Positions 5,444 through 13,876 of a DNA stretch of 19,181 nucleotides are shown here, one piece after another. The stretch is from Miniphocaeibacter sp012841535 (GTDB lineage: Bacteria > Bacillota > Clostridia > Tissierellales > Peptoniphilaceae): the NCBI RefSeq assembly GCF_049274025.1, contig NZ_JBASRV010000038.1, one strand, 5' to 3'. The translations under genes were made by a program, and so were the position numbers. Position 1 is the stretch's first letter, and each line of letters begins with the position of its first letter. The notes beneath the pieces are model-generated. The model was given only the letters and a program-made list of their open reading frames with translations, ran no database searches and was not told the origin of the DNA.

Positions 5444-8146
5444 TTGGCAAGGGAAATAGGAAGTTTAAATGTAAAAATAGGTTTAGATAGTAGTGGTTTT
5501 CAAAATGGCATAGCAAGTTTAAACCGTGAAATGAGAGTTTTGGATTCACAATTCAAAGCATCTACTGCTGCCCTTGGAGACCATGGAAAAGGTCTTGATG
5601 GGTTAAAATTAAAATCAAATAGTTTAACTAAGCAAACAGACATACAAAAACAAAGAGTTGAAGCCTTAGAGGCAGCCCATAAAAAATCAGTAGAGTCTAA
5701 AGGGCAAGATGCAAAGGCAACTCAAGATTTAGAAATTAAGCTTAATAACGCCAAAGCTAAACTAAGTGAAATGGAAAGTGATTTAAAGAAGGTTAACAAA
5801 GAAATAGAAATTCAATCTTCTACTTGGTATAAGTTAGGTCAAACATTGGAACCTATAGGAAATAAAATGCAGGATATTGGTAAAGGAATGCAAAATGTAG
5901 GTAAAGACTTAACTAAGACTGTAACCTTGCCAATTGCAGGAATTGGAACTGCTGCTATAAAGATAGGTATGGACTTTGAACAATCCATGAGTAAGGTAAA
6001 GGCCATGTCAGGAGCTACAAATGAAGAAATGGTACTACTTGAAAAAGCTGCAAGGGATGCAGGGGCTACAACATCAAAATCTGCAAAAGATGCAGCTGAT
6101 GCTCTTGGATATATGGCTCTTGCTGGATGGGATACAACTACTTCAATGGATGCATTAATGCCTGTACTTCGTCTATCCGAAGCAGGAAATATTGATTTAG
6201 CAAAAGCGAGTTCTTTAGTTACAGATTCCATGTCTGCTATGGGACTTACTACACAGGAACTTCCTGGATATTTAGATATTGTGTCTCAAACAGCAAGGTC
6301 TAGTAATACAGATATAGACCAAATGGCTGAGGCATATTTAAAGGTTGGGGGTACTTTAAGAGGATTAAATATTCCACTTGAAGAGTCCGCCCTAGCTTTA
6401 GGCTTTCTTGCAAATGCTGGTATTAAAGGTTCTGAAGCTGGGACTGCCCTTAATGCAGTAATGACAAATTTAACTGCACCAACAGGCAGAGCAAAAACAG
6501 CCTTAGATGAATTAGGCTTTACTGCCTTTGATAGTGAAGGGAATTTTAAAGGTTTAGAAAATGTCTTATTTGATTTAAAGGATAAGTTAGCAGGAATGAC
6601 CGAAGAGCAAAGAAACACCTATCTTGCCATGATTGGTGGAAAGGAACATGTTAAGGATTTAAATGCCCTTATAAATGGACTAGATGATAGTTATGATGGC
6701 CTAAAAGAAAGTATATCTGGCGCAGATGGAGCCTTAGAAGATGTAGCAAAAACTATGCAAGATAATAACAAGGGATCAATAACTGAACTTAAATCTGCTT
6801 TAGAGGAATTAGGACTTAAAATATATGATGTGTTGAAACCATCAATCGGAGCTATTATAGAATCTATTCAAGGATTCGTTGACAAACTTAATAGCCTCTC
6901 CCCTGCTCAACAAGAAACTATAGTTAAAATTGGACTACTTGTAGCTGCCATAGGACCTGCCCTTTTAATCTTTGGAAAGATAATTACTGTAGTCGGTAGT
7001 GCTATTACTGCCTTTTCTACTATATCAACAGCTGTTGCGGGAGCTGGTGGTGCCATGGCACTTTTGACTGGACCTATTGGAATTGCTATAGCAGCTATAG
7101 GAGCAATTATTGTCATTGGGGTAACCCTTTATAAGAACTGGGATACCATAAAAGAAAAAGCTGGAGAGTTAAAAGACTCCATCTCTGAAAAGTGGAACAA
7201 TATCAAAGAAAATACATCTGAGGCCTGGGAGAATGTTAAGTCTAGTGTCAGTGAAAAATGGGATATCATTAAAACTAACACCAGTGAAAGTCTTTCAAAT
7301 ATTAAAACTGGAGTTTCAGAAGGTTGGAATAGTGTTAAGACCAATACTTCTGAAAGCTGGGATGCTATTAAAACTAATACATCTGAAGCCTGGAATAATG
7401 TAAAAGCTACCATCTCAGATAGGTGGTCCAATATTAAGTCTAATACTTCAGAGACTTTAAATAATATTAAATCAAATGTGTCTGAGAAATGGGACAATAT
7501 AAAATCTAAGACTTCTGATACTTGGGAGATTTTAAAGAATAACACTTCCACTGCTTGGGGCTTTATTAAAGGAAAAATTGATGAGCATGGCGGAGGAATT
7601 AAGGGTATCCTTGGAACTTATATGGATGGCTATAAGTTTGCCTGGGAAACTGGGCTAAATGCTATGGACAAAATAACAGGTGGTAAGTTTTCAGCTATGG
7701 CAGGAAAAGTTAAAGATGCTTTTAATAAGATAAAAGATGGAATTCAAAGTGGACTTGATAAAATTAGAGACTGGAATAATCAAAGAGTAGAAAACAAAGA
7801 GGCTACCTTTACTACAAGGGTAAGAGAAGTGTTTGAGACTGTAGGAAACAAGATAAAAAATATAGGTAAAAATGCCCAAGGTACAGATTATTGGAGAGGT
7901 GGCCTTACTTGGGTTGGGGAAAAAGGGCCAGAACTTATAGAACTCCCAAGGGGGTCAAAAGTCTTTTCTAATGAAAAATCAATGGATATGATAAGTAAAA
8001 ATAAAGGAAATTCAAGTTCGAATAATACTAGTCTCACAATTCAAATTGAAAACTTTAATAATAGTACAGGTAAGGATATAGAACAGCTTGCATATGAACT
8101 AGAATTCTATAGACAAAGGGTTGCTATGGGGAGAGGTGGTGCTTAA
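5444..8146 (+). CDS. Phage tail tape measure protein
   Basis: Sets tail length and travels with the DNA during ejection. About 900 residues, numbered from TTG 5444, which lies 7 bases after GGAGG (5432-5436); the ATG at 5426 comes before that ribosome-binding site and is less likely. Order of parts: N-terminal coiled coil (about 20-130); TP901-type tail tape domain (about 170-420), with IGMDFEQSMSKVKAMSGATN and ALGFLANAGIKGSEAGTALN; a hydrophobic Ala/Gly/Ile-rich stretch (about 496-563) that probably enters the host membrane; twelve tandem 11-residue repeats (579-710); and a C-terminal segment with FRGG-like WRGGLTWVGEKGPELIELP, common at the end of such proteins. The stop overlaps the Dit start by one base (TAATG). 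Confidence 0.95.
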   Translation: MAREIGSLNVKIGLDSSGFQNGIASLNREMRVLDSQFKASTAALGDHGKGLDGLKLKSNSLTKQTDIQKQRVEALEAAHKKSVESKGQDAKATQDLEIKLNNAKAKLSEMESDLKKVNKEIEIQSSTWYKLGQTLEPIGNKMQDIGKGMQNVGKDLTKTVTLPIAGIGTAAIKIGMDFEQSMSKVKAMSGATNEEMVLLEKAARDAGATTSKSAKDAADALGYMALAGWDTTTSMDALMPVLRLSEAGNIDLAKASSLVTDSMSAMGLTTQELPGYLDIVSQTARSSNTDIDQMAEAYLKVGGTLRGLNIPLEESALALGFLANAGIKGSEAGTALNAVMTNLTAPTGRAKTALDELGFTAFDSEGNFKGLENVLFDLKDKLAGMTEEQRNTYLAMIGGKEHVKDLNALINGLDDSYDGLKESISGADGALEDVAKTMQDNNKGSITELKSALEELGLKIYDVLKPSIGAIIESIQGFVDKLNSLSPAQQETIVKIGLLVAAIGPALLIFGKIITVVGSAITAFSTISTAVAGAGGAMALLTGPIGIAIAAIGAIIVIGVTLYKNWDTIKEKAGELKDSISEKWNNIKENTSEAWENVKSSVSEKWDIIKTNTSESLSNIKTGVSEGWNSVKTNTSESWDAIKTNTSEAWNNVKATISDRWSNIKSNTSETLNNIKSNVSEKWDNIKSKTSDTWEILKNNTSTAWGFIKGKIDEHGGGIKGILGTYMDGYKFAWETGLNAMDKITGGKFSAMAGKVKDAFNKIKDGIQSGLDKIRDWNNQRVENKEATFTTRVREVFETVGNKIKNIGKNAQGTDYWRGGLTWVGEKGPELIELPRGSKVFSNEKSMDMISKNKGNSSSNNTSLTIQIENFNNSTGKDIEQLAYELEFYRQRVAMGRGGA
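7178..7573 (+). repeat. Twelve tandem 33-bp (11-residue) coding repeats in the tape measure gene
   Basis: Twelve consecutive units follow the pattern x-(T/V/I)-S-(E/D)-x-W-x-x-(I/V/L)-K-x. Examples are SISEKWNNIKE, NTSEAWENVKS, NTSESWDAIKT and NVSEKWDNIKS. In two units the Trp is replaced by Leu (NTSESLSNIKT, NTSETLNNIKS). The period is exact, with no insertions. An 11-residue period suits a right-handed or straight hendecad coiled coil. The DNA copies have diverged mainly at synonymous positions, so the repeat is old and held at protein level. Confidence 0.9.
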
Positions 8147-8859
8147 TGATTAGCTTTAACTTTGCAGAGAAAAACAGTTATAAAAATTTTGGGATAATTA
8201 TATCCAAAAGACCAAACCTTCCATCACCCAAAAGAAGAGTATCCTATATTGATATACCAGGAAGGGATTCAAGTTTAACCTATGATGAAAGAACCTACGA
8301 GAATATTACTATTGGAGTGGAATGTAAAGTTAAGGATGAAAATCTACTAGATAAGATAGATGAAATAAAGGCCTGGTTACTATCAGCTGGAGAAGGCAAT
8401 CTAATATTTAGCTTTAATGATAATAAAAAGTATAAGGCACAGGTAGTTAATAGTATTGATTTTTCACAAATTGCTAAGAAATTCTCTGAGTTTATTATTG
8501 TTTTTAATTGCAGACCCTTTAAATATGCAAGTATTAATAACAATATTATCCTTAATCAGTCTGGGACTTCTATTATTAACCCAGGAAGCATTTATAGTAA
8601 ACCAATAATTAGAGTGACTTGTAATGAAGATGGAGAATTTAAAATAAATGAAAACAAAATAGAAATAATAGATTTCACTGGTACACTAATTATAGACAGT
8701 GAACTGGAAGAAGCTTTTTCTTACAGGGAAGGAGAAATAAGTAATGCAAGTAATAATATCTCTGGTGAGTTTCCTAAATTAGATGTTGGTGATAATTTAA
8801 TTAGCTTTAGTGGAGGAATATCAAAAATTGAAATCACTCCAAATTGGCGGTGGTTATAA
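8146..8859 (+). CDS. Distal tail protein (Dit)
   Basis: A 237-residue protein of the siphovirus Dit family, which forms the hexameric hub between the tail tube and the tip. The N-terminal part carries the family pattern FGIIISKRPNLPSPKRRVSY then IPGRDSSLTYDERTYENITI, and a helix KIDEIKAWLLSAGEGNLIFS. The middle shows IVFNCRPFKYA, the usual linker to the C-terminal galectin-like half with an INPGSIYSKPIIRV strand. The ATG shares one base with the tape measure stop and follows GAGAGGTGG. The length is normal for a short Dit. Confidence 0.92.
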   Translation: MISFNFAEKNSYKNFGIIISKRPNLPSPKRRVSYIDIPGRDSSLTYDERTYENITIGVECKVKDENLLDKIDEIKAWLLSAGEGNLIFSFNDNKKYKAQVVNSIDFSQIAKKFSEFIIVFNCRPFKYASINNNIILNQSGTSIINPGSIYSKPIIRVTCNEDGEFKINENKIEIIDFTGTLIIDSELEEAFSYREGEISNASNNISGEFPKLDVGDNLISFSGGISKIEITPNWRWL

Positions 8860-10481
8860 TAATTCTAATTTATGATAAAAAAGAAACTGACTTTAATAGA
8901 AATGGTTTAGCAGTTTTAAATGAATCTTTAGTATGTAAGATTGTTGAAAAAATAAATGGGGAATATGAATTAGAACTTTCATATCCTCTAAGCTCCAATA
9001 AATCAAAACATATAAAACCATTTAATATTATTAAAGTAGAAGGACAAATATTTAGGATTTATCACACAGATAAAGATAGCAAGAATAGATCTATTACAGC
9101 AAATGCTAGACATATATTTTATGATTTATACAATTTTATTATTGAAGATAGGAGAGCAGAAAATAAGACCTGTAAAGAAGCTTTAGAAATAATAAAAGAA
9201 GAATTAGGGGTGAAAAGCAGTTATACATTTGATAGTGATATTTTAGAGAAAAAGACCCAATACATTGTTAAAAAGAATATTGTAGAGGCTATCTTTTTAA
9301 TAGTAAATGAATGGAAGGGCGAATTAGTAAGGGACAATTTTAACATTAGAATAGATAAAGACAAGGGAAAAGATAATGGAATTAGGATTAAATATGGAAA
9401 AAATATAATTGGTATTAGTGAGAAATTAAATAGTGATAATGTAGCCACATGGATATACCCTGTAGGAGCCAATGGAATAACCTTATCTGAAAAGTATTTA
9501 TTAAATCCAATATGGGAGGATTCGGAATATCCAAATTTTGCATTAATAAAGAAGGTAGATTTCAAAGATGCAACTAGTGAAGGTATGCTCAGGATTGAGG
9601 GAGAAAAGTATCTTCTTGCTAATGCAATACCTGATGTGAACTATAAAATAGATTTTATTCAACTGGCAAGTACTGAAGAATACAAAAGGTATAAAAAATT
9701 AGAAGAGGTTTTAGTAGGAGATATAGTAACGGTTAGCCATAAGATACTTGGAATAGATATAAAGGTAAAGGTAATTGGTATTGAAAGGGATGTTCTAAGT
9801 GCTAAAAATACCAGGGTAGAACTTGGTCAACCACTAAGCACCTTAGACCAATATATAGCTGAGGTATCAAGGAACAACTTATCAATGGCAAGCAGTATTT
9901 CTCAGGCCATGAGTTCTATGCTTTATTTTACAAACCCAAGTACAATCACAGTTGCTACTAATGAAAGAGAAGTTATATATATGCCCATAGGTATTACTAG
10001 GAATACAAACCTTATGTCTTATTTAATTTTAAGTATAAATGCCTCATCAGTTGCTACCTTGAGTATAAAATATAGTTTAGATAATAGTGAAATACCTACT
10101 AGTCTAAAACAAAAACTTCAGGTAGGAGATAATCTTATATCCATCCCAATGGCACTTGTAGCATTAAAAGAAGGTGGACATTATTTAAGTGTAAAACTAA
10201 GTGTAGATAGTGGTGGGGCTACAATAATGCCAAATGGATTACAACTAGCAATTGACGGTAGAAATCTAACTGGTGGTTTAAGTTCAGATGTACCTCATGC
10301 AGAGGTAAAAGATATTGTAAAGTATTTAGACTTAAGCCAGGGAAAGATAAGCTTTAATTATAGGATAGATAAGATGATACCAATAACTCCATTAGTCTTA
10401 GAGGAAGTTTTATACAAGAATATTAGTGAAGACAAAATTGTAGAATCTGTAAGTATTATATTAGACGAGGTAGGTGATTAG
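8850..10481 (+). CDS. Tail-associated protein (Tal / antireceptor-type minor structural protein)
   Basis: About 543 residues. The first ~370 match the prophage tail protein / phage minor structural protein family (gp27-like hub): YDKKETDFNRNGLAVLNESL, INGEYELELSYPLSSN, the SITANARHIFYDLYNFIIED strand-helix and a C-terminal VELGQPLSTLDQYI segment. It forms the tip hub below Dit. Residues from about 380 on are a separate beta-rich part, possibly for host contact. The start is unclear: no ATG fits. TTG 8844 and GTG 8850 are in frame but overlap the ribosome-binding site GGCGGTGG (8846-8853). Homologues usually begin M-I-x-I-Y-D, which would place initiation near the ATA codons at 8856-8861. Confidence 0.88.
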   Translation: MVIIILIYDKKETDFNRNGLAVLNESLVCKIVEKINGEYELELSYPLSSNKSKHIKPFNIIKVEGQIFRIYHTDKDSKNRSITANARHIFYDLYNFIIEDRRAENKTCKEALEIIKEELGVKSSYTFDSDILEKKTQYIVKKNIVEAIFLIVNEWKGELVRDNFNIRIDKDKGKDNGIRIKYGKNIIGISEKLNSDNVATWIYPVGANGITLSEKYLLNPIWEDSEYPNFALIKKVDFKDATSEGMLRIEGEKYLLANAIPDVNYKIDFIQLASTEEYKRYKKLEEVLVGDIVTVSHKILGIDIKVKVIGIERDVLSAKNTRVELGQPLSTLDQYIAEVSRNNLSMASSISQAMSSMLYFTNPSTITVATNEREVIYMPIGITRNTNLMSYLILSINASSVATLSIKYSLDNSEIPTSLKQKLQVGDNLISIPMALVALKEGGHYLSVKLSVDSGGATIMPNGLQLAIDGRNLTGGLSSDVPHAEVKDIVKYLDLSQGKISFNYRIDKMIPITPLVLEEVLYKNISEDKIVESVSIILDEVGD

Positions 10482-10487
10482 TTTAAA

Positions 10488-12086
10488 ATGAGAGAAATTA
10501 AAGGTTATGATAAAAGTTTTATAGATGGATCAATTACTGAACATGTAAAAATGAAACCTGATGTAGATATTAAAGGTGTAATAACAATACAGTTATTTGA
10601 TGAAGAAGGAAATATCGAAAGAGAGATAAAAACTGAAAATAGGATTACAGACTCTATTGCAAGAATGGCCTTTATGGATTACTTTTGCCACAGAATTAGA
10701 GGCAATCCATGGGGTAGACAGTATGAATATAATGACTCAGAGACAGGAAGCACAACATCATATAAGGATGACAGGTACTATGAAAGTGGTGGTAGTTATT
10801 CATATTTTACAGCCCCATTTAGGCACTTTTTCCTAACAGATGATACAACACCTGAGTCTGGATTTGAAAGAGCAATTAAAGGAAATATAATCGGTTGGGC
10901 AGATAAATCAAGACCCTATGCTGGGACAAGTATATCTAAAGGAACAATAAATTTAAATGAATCTATATTTACAGAAAGCAATTTACACTTTGTCTTTGAT
11001 TTTCCAACTAGTGTAGCTAATGGAACATTTCAAAAGCTATGGTGGGCAGAAATGATTTATGATAGATCAACTCAAGAGATATTATATGGGTTAAAAGAAG
11101 TATCAAGGAATTTCAAGTTAGATAGTTATAAATCCAAAGTTGTAGATCTTCCAGTAGCAACTAGCTATACACCAGGGTATTACTCAAGTAGTATTACTCA
11201 CAGGTTTAGAACTTTTAAATATAACAATAAATTATACGCTATATCCCCTAATTACAATACTGGAAAGGTCTGTATGGCAGTTATTAATTTAGATACAGAG
11301 GAATATGAAGAGATTGATTTATATACAACTATGGAACTCAGTTCAACTAGCTATAGGCCAGCAGATTATTTAATGGCAAATGAAAATAACTATGTATATA
11401 TGTTTTATTATAATGTAAGTAATAAGCTTCACAGGCTAAATCTTGATGATAATAGAAAAATCGAGATAAACTTATCTGATTATTACTATAATCTTATAGG
11501 AGAGAAAATACCTGAGATACCATCATCATGGTATAGCAATATAAGAAGTAATATGAGCAGCTCACTTATGGGTTGTAAAAATGGAAAATTATATATTCCA
11601 GTTAGATATAATAATGGAAGTGTTAACAAGACATTTATTTTAGTATGCAATCCGGATGAAAATCTAACAAGAGTTGCATTGTTTAATTTAAATGAGGCAA
11701 CAACACCAGCTGGGCCACTTTCAAATAATGCAAGTTTACTAAATGGATATAATTTAAAACTACAAATGAGAAATGCAGATACTTGGTTTGTATGTAACGG
11801 TGATTATACTTTTATAACAGATAATAGTTTTAATATAATTGATACTTCTTATAGGAATTATTCATTTGGCAGAGATGATGTACTAGAAGATACAAACGGA
11901 AGTGCTATAAAAAGATATTCTATTCCAGGTGCAAGCTCAATAAATAAGTGGCAATATTCATGGATACTATGGGAACCTATTGCTGCTATGACTTTACTTC
12001 CTAGTCCAGTCACCAAAACACCTACAAATACTATGAAGATACAATATGATTTTAATATTCAAAAGGTTGATCCATTTCAGCCATAA
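10488..12086 (+). CDS. Large tail-tip protein, candidate receptor-binding protein
   Basis: A 532-residue protein I cannot place in a named family. It follows the Tal-like gene and precedes the holin, where siphoviruses keep tail fibres or receptor-binding proteins. Residues 1-70 form a short beta domain (IKGVITIQLFDEEGNIERE). Residues about 210-470 contain several blocks of the type YNNKLYAISPNYN, NNYVYMFYYN, NGKLYIPVRYNN and YTFITDNSFNIID, with strands about 50 residues apart, which suggests a beta-propeller. The C-terminus, LLPSPVTKTPTNTMKIQYDF, resembles the end segment of other Gram-positive phage tail proteins. AGGTGAT (10472-10478) serves as ribosome-binding site. Function is inferred from position and form. 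Confidence 0.8.
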   Translation: MREIKGYDKSFIDGSITEHVKMKPDVDIKGVITIQLFDEEGNIEREIKTENRITDSIARMAFMDYFCHRIRGNPWGRQYEYNDSETGSTTSYKDDRYYESGGSYSYFTAPFRHFFLTDDTTPESGFERAIKGNIIGWADKSRPYAGTSISKGTINLNESIFTESNLHFVFDFPTSVANGTFQKLWWAEMIYDRSTQEILYGLKEVSRNFKLDSYKSKVVDLPVATSYTPGYYSSSITHRFRTFKYNNKLYAISPNYNTGKVCMAVINLDTEEYEEIDLYTTMELSSTSYRPADYLMANENNYVYMFYYNVSNKLHRLNLDDNRKIEINLSDYYYNLIGEKIPEIPSSWYSNIRSNMSSSLMGCKNGKLYIPVRYNNGSVNKTFILVCNPDENLTRVALFNLNEATTPAGPLSNNASLLNGYNLKLQMRNADTWFVCNGDYTFITDNSFNIIDTSYRNYSFGRDDVLEDTNGSAIKRYSIPGASSINKWQYSWILWEPIAAMTLLPSPVTKTPTNTMKIQYDFNIQKVDPFQP

Positions 12087-12107
12087 TTAAAGAGGAGGAG
12101 ATTTTAA

Positions 12108-12512
12108 GTGAAAGATATATTTAATATAATAAAAGCAGTTTTTACAGCTATCGGAGGATATCTAGGCTATCTACTAGGTGGACACGATAGCTTTTTATAT
12201 GCTCTTGTAGCCTTTGTAGTTATTGATTATTTGACTGGCATAATGCTTGCAATTATTCGGAAAGAACTATCTAGTGAAATCGGCTTTAAAGGTATATTCA
12301 AAAAAGTTATGATATTCCTTATGGTTGCAATTGGACAAACCATAGATGCACATTTGATTAAAAATGGTGCAACAATTAGAACTGCAGTAATCTTTTTTTA
12401 TATATCAAATGAAGGAATAAGTATCTTAGAAAACTCAGCAAATATTGGACTACCTATACCTGAAAAATTGAAAGATATACTAATTCAATTGAAGGATGGT
12501 GATAAAGAATGA
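12108..12512 (+). CDS. Phage holin (phi29-type, holin family 4_1)
   Basis: A 134-residue membrane protein that would permeabilise the cytoplasmic membrane at lysis so the amidase can reach the wall. Hydrophobic segments lie at about residues 7-25, 29-50, 63-85 and 90-108. The motif ALVAFVVIDYLTGIMLAI, followed by SSEIGFKGIFKKVMIF, is typical of the toxin-secretion/phage lysis holin family common in Clostridia. The start is GTG, 7 bases after AGGAGGAG (12093-12100). It overlaps the amidase start by 4 bases (ATGA), the usual holin-endolysin pair. Confidence 0.93.
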   Translation: MKDIFNIIKAVFTAIGGYLGYLLGGHDSFLYALVAFVVIDYLTGIMLAIIRKELSSEIGFKGIFKKVMIFLMVAIGQTIDAHLIKNGATIRTAVIFFYISNEGISILENSANIGLPIPEKLKDILIQLKDGDKE

Positions 12513-12886
12513 ATTTAAAGAAACTAATACTGGTAAATAATGAATGCTATAAAGCTGGGAAAACCATAGTTCCAAAAGGTATCATGGTCCACTCAACTGG
12601 TGCAAACAATCCTAATCTTAGAAGGTATGTGGGTCCAGATGATGGACTCCTTGGTAAGAATCAATATAATAATCACTGGAATCAAGATAGACCAGATGGC
12701 AGGCAAGTCTGCGTTCATGCTTTTATTGGCAAGCTTAAGGATGGGTCTATTGCCACATATCAAACCCTGCCTTGGGATCATAGAGGATGGCATGCAGGTG
12801 GTGATGCTAACAATACGCATATAGGTTTTGAAATCTGTGAAGATAATCATCATATTTTTCAATATTTTTATACATATAATGCATAG
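12509..12886 (+). pseudogene. N-acetylmuramoyl-L-alanine amidase endolysin, 5' part, interrupted
   Basis: The first 112 codons (to 12844) encode the N-terminal part of an amidase_2 (PGRP-fold) endolysin, which cuts the bond between muramic acid and the stem peptide. Visible are KGIMVHSTGANNPNL with zinc ligand His28, QVCVHAFIG, LPWDHRGWHAGG and THIGFEICED. After ED the phage sequence stops: 13 foreign residues and a stop at 12884-12886 follow. The sequence after the break is the antisense of a glycosyltransferase gene. The remaining zinc ligands are encoded 5.7 kb away, so the truncated 125-residue product should be inactive. The start overlaps the holin stop (ATGA). Confidence 0.9.
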
Positions 12887-13370
12887 CTTCTATTAACTGT
12901 TCTTCATTATCAACATCTATCATTATACCATTATCTTTATTAACAAATCCTTCAGGACCACCACATTTAGTTGCTATAACTGGTACACCCATAGCTAAAG
13001 CTTCAATGTAGGCTACACCAAATGTTTCTGACTGAGAAACTAATACAAAACAATTACTTTTTGATAATTGTTCTGCAATTTTCTTCCTAGAACATAGACC
13101 CATTAATTTAACTTGGTCACTTAGTTTATATTGATTTATCAATTCTTCTAATGACTTATGATTAGGCCCTTGTCCAAATATTGTTAATGTTATTTTGGTA
13201 TTGCCTTTAAAAGCTTTATAAAATGCTTTGATTGTTAAATCCATTCTTTTTGTATCGATTAAATTACCTGTTGAAACAAAATTAAAGTTTTTAGATTTTA
13301 CTTTGCTTTTTAATTTAAATATATCTAAATCTACTATATTAGGTATTATACCATATAATGATGGATATAT
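12845..13370 (-). pseudogene. Group-4 glycosyltransferase fragment (C-terminal domain)
   Basis: Read on the minus strand, this is the nucleotide-sugar-binding half of a GT4 glycosyltransferase. It begins with IIPNIVDLDIF, the usual linker into the C-terminal domain, then NFVSTGNLIDTKRMDLTIKA, LTIFGQGPNHKSLEELI and VKLMGLCSRKKIAEQLSKSN. The E-x7-E motif is SETFGVAYIEALAMG (Glu codons at 13026-13028 and 13002-13004). It ends at EEQLIEAMHYMYKN, where the amidase joint cuts it. The acceptor-binding N-terminal domain is absent, replaced at about 13355-13371 by an unrelated membrane protein sequence in another frame. Truncated at both ends, so it cannot make an active enzyme. Such enzymes build capsule or teichoic or S-layer glycans. 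Confidence 0.85.
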
Positions 13371-13555
13371 AAGGATAATATACCATTTGCAGATATAATT
13401 CCAAAACCTAAGCAGACCAAAGTTGGCAATCCATATATTGCAACTGCAATTACAATTAAAGCTGTAACAGCTGCTGTTTTTACAGTAAGGCCAAAGCCCA
13501 ATGCTATATTAATAATGGCAGCAGCTACACCTGTAGACATAAATATTTCTGCCAT
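13371..13555 (-). pseudogene. Membrane protein fragment, family unknown
   Basis: On the minus strand this encodes about 60 very hydrophobic residues with two or three likely membrane helices: AEIFMSTGVAAAIINIALG, TVKTAAVTALIVIAVAIY and GLPTLVCLGFGIISANG. It looks like the N-terminal part of a transporter or other integral membrane protein. I do not recognise the family. The reading is cut at its 3' side, where glycosyltransferase sequence begins. Farther upstream, a second frame with MIKISPTFLLAGL and an AAGGAGA site (about 13617-13623) suggests the true start may lie near 13595 with a frameshift between; this is uncertain. Confidence 0.4.
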
Positions 13556-13807
13556 GGCATAGGCCAGCCAATAGAAATGTTGGTGAAATTTTTATCAAAG
13601 CTATCTTTTTTTAAAATCTCCTTTTTATTTTGTAGTTTATTTTAAAAAAATTGTTGCATATATTAGTTTAATTTACCCACTGTAGTTCTTCTAAGTAAAA
13701 CACATAAACCCTTTTTATATTATTAAATAGCCATTAATTCTACATATTTAATAATCATATAAAATAAATTACATATAAAATATTTATAAAAAACATCTCA
13801 AAAACTA
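13556..13807. other. AT-rich intergenic stretch before the alcohol dehydrogenase
   Basis: Very AT-rich and without a convincing reading frame. Apart from a possible start region for the membrane protein fragment near its left end, I see no hairpin, riboswitch or repeat. The adh promoter follows directly. A further joint between unrelated DNA pieces could lie here without being visible. Confidence 0.5.
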
Positions 13808-13836
13808 TTGACAAAACTCCCTTTTTACGCTATCAT
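13808..13836 (+). promoter_or_regulatory. Sigma-A promoter of adh
   Basis: A perfect -35 box TTGACA (13808-13813), a 17-base spacer, and TATCAT (13831-13836), one base from the consensus -10. The expected transcript start near 13843 gives a leader of about 34 bases with AGGAGG at 13864-13869. No sigma-54 type -24/-12 element is visible. Confidence 0.85.
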
Positions 13837-13876
13837 TGTAGTTGTTAAGAAATATACAATACTAGGAGGTTTACTA

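Noticed and set aside
7129..7551. Long open frame on the minus strand opposite the tape measure repeats
   Set aside because: It is the antisense of a repeated coding sequence; it lacks a ribosome-binding site and family resemblance.
7178..7573. 33-bp periodic repeats as a CRISPR array
   Set aside because: The whole stretch is one coding frame with no spacers; units are contiguous and diverged at synonymous positions.
12593..12862. Two open frames overlapping the 5' amidase part (one on each strand)
   Set aside because: The amidase frame shows clear family motifs throughout; these are shadow frames without ribosome-binding sites.
13808..13876. TTG at 13808 as the adh start, giving 23 extra residues
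   Set aside because: That TTG is the -35 box of a near-perfect promoter; AGGAGG before ATG 13877 and alignment of Cys37, His59 and Asp150 with known enzymes support the later start.
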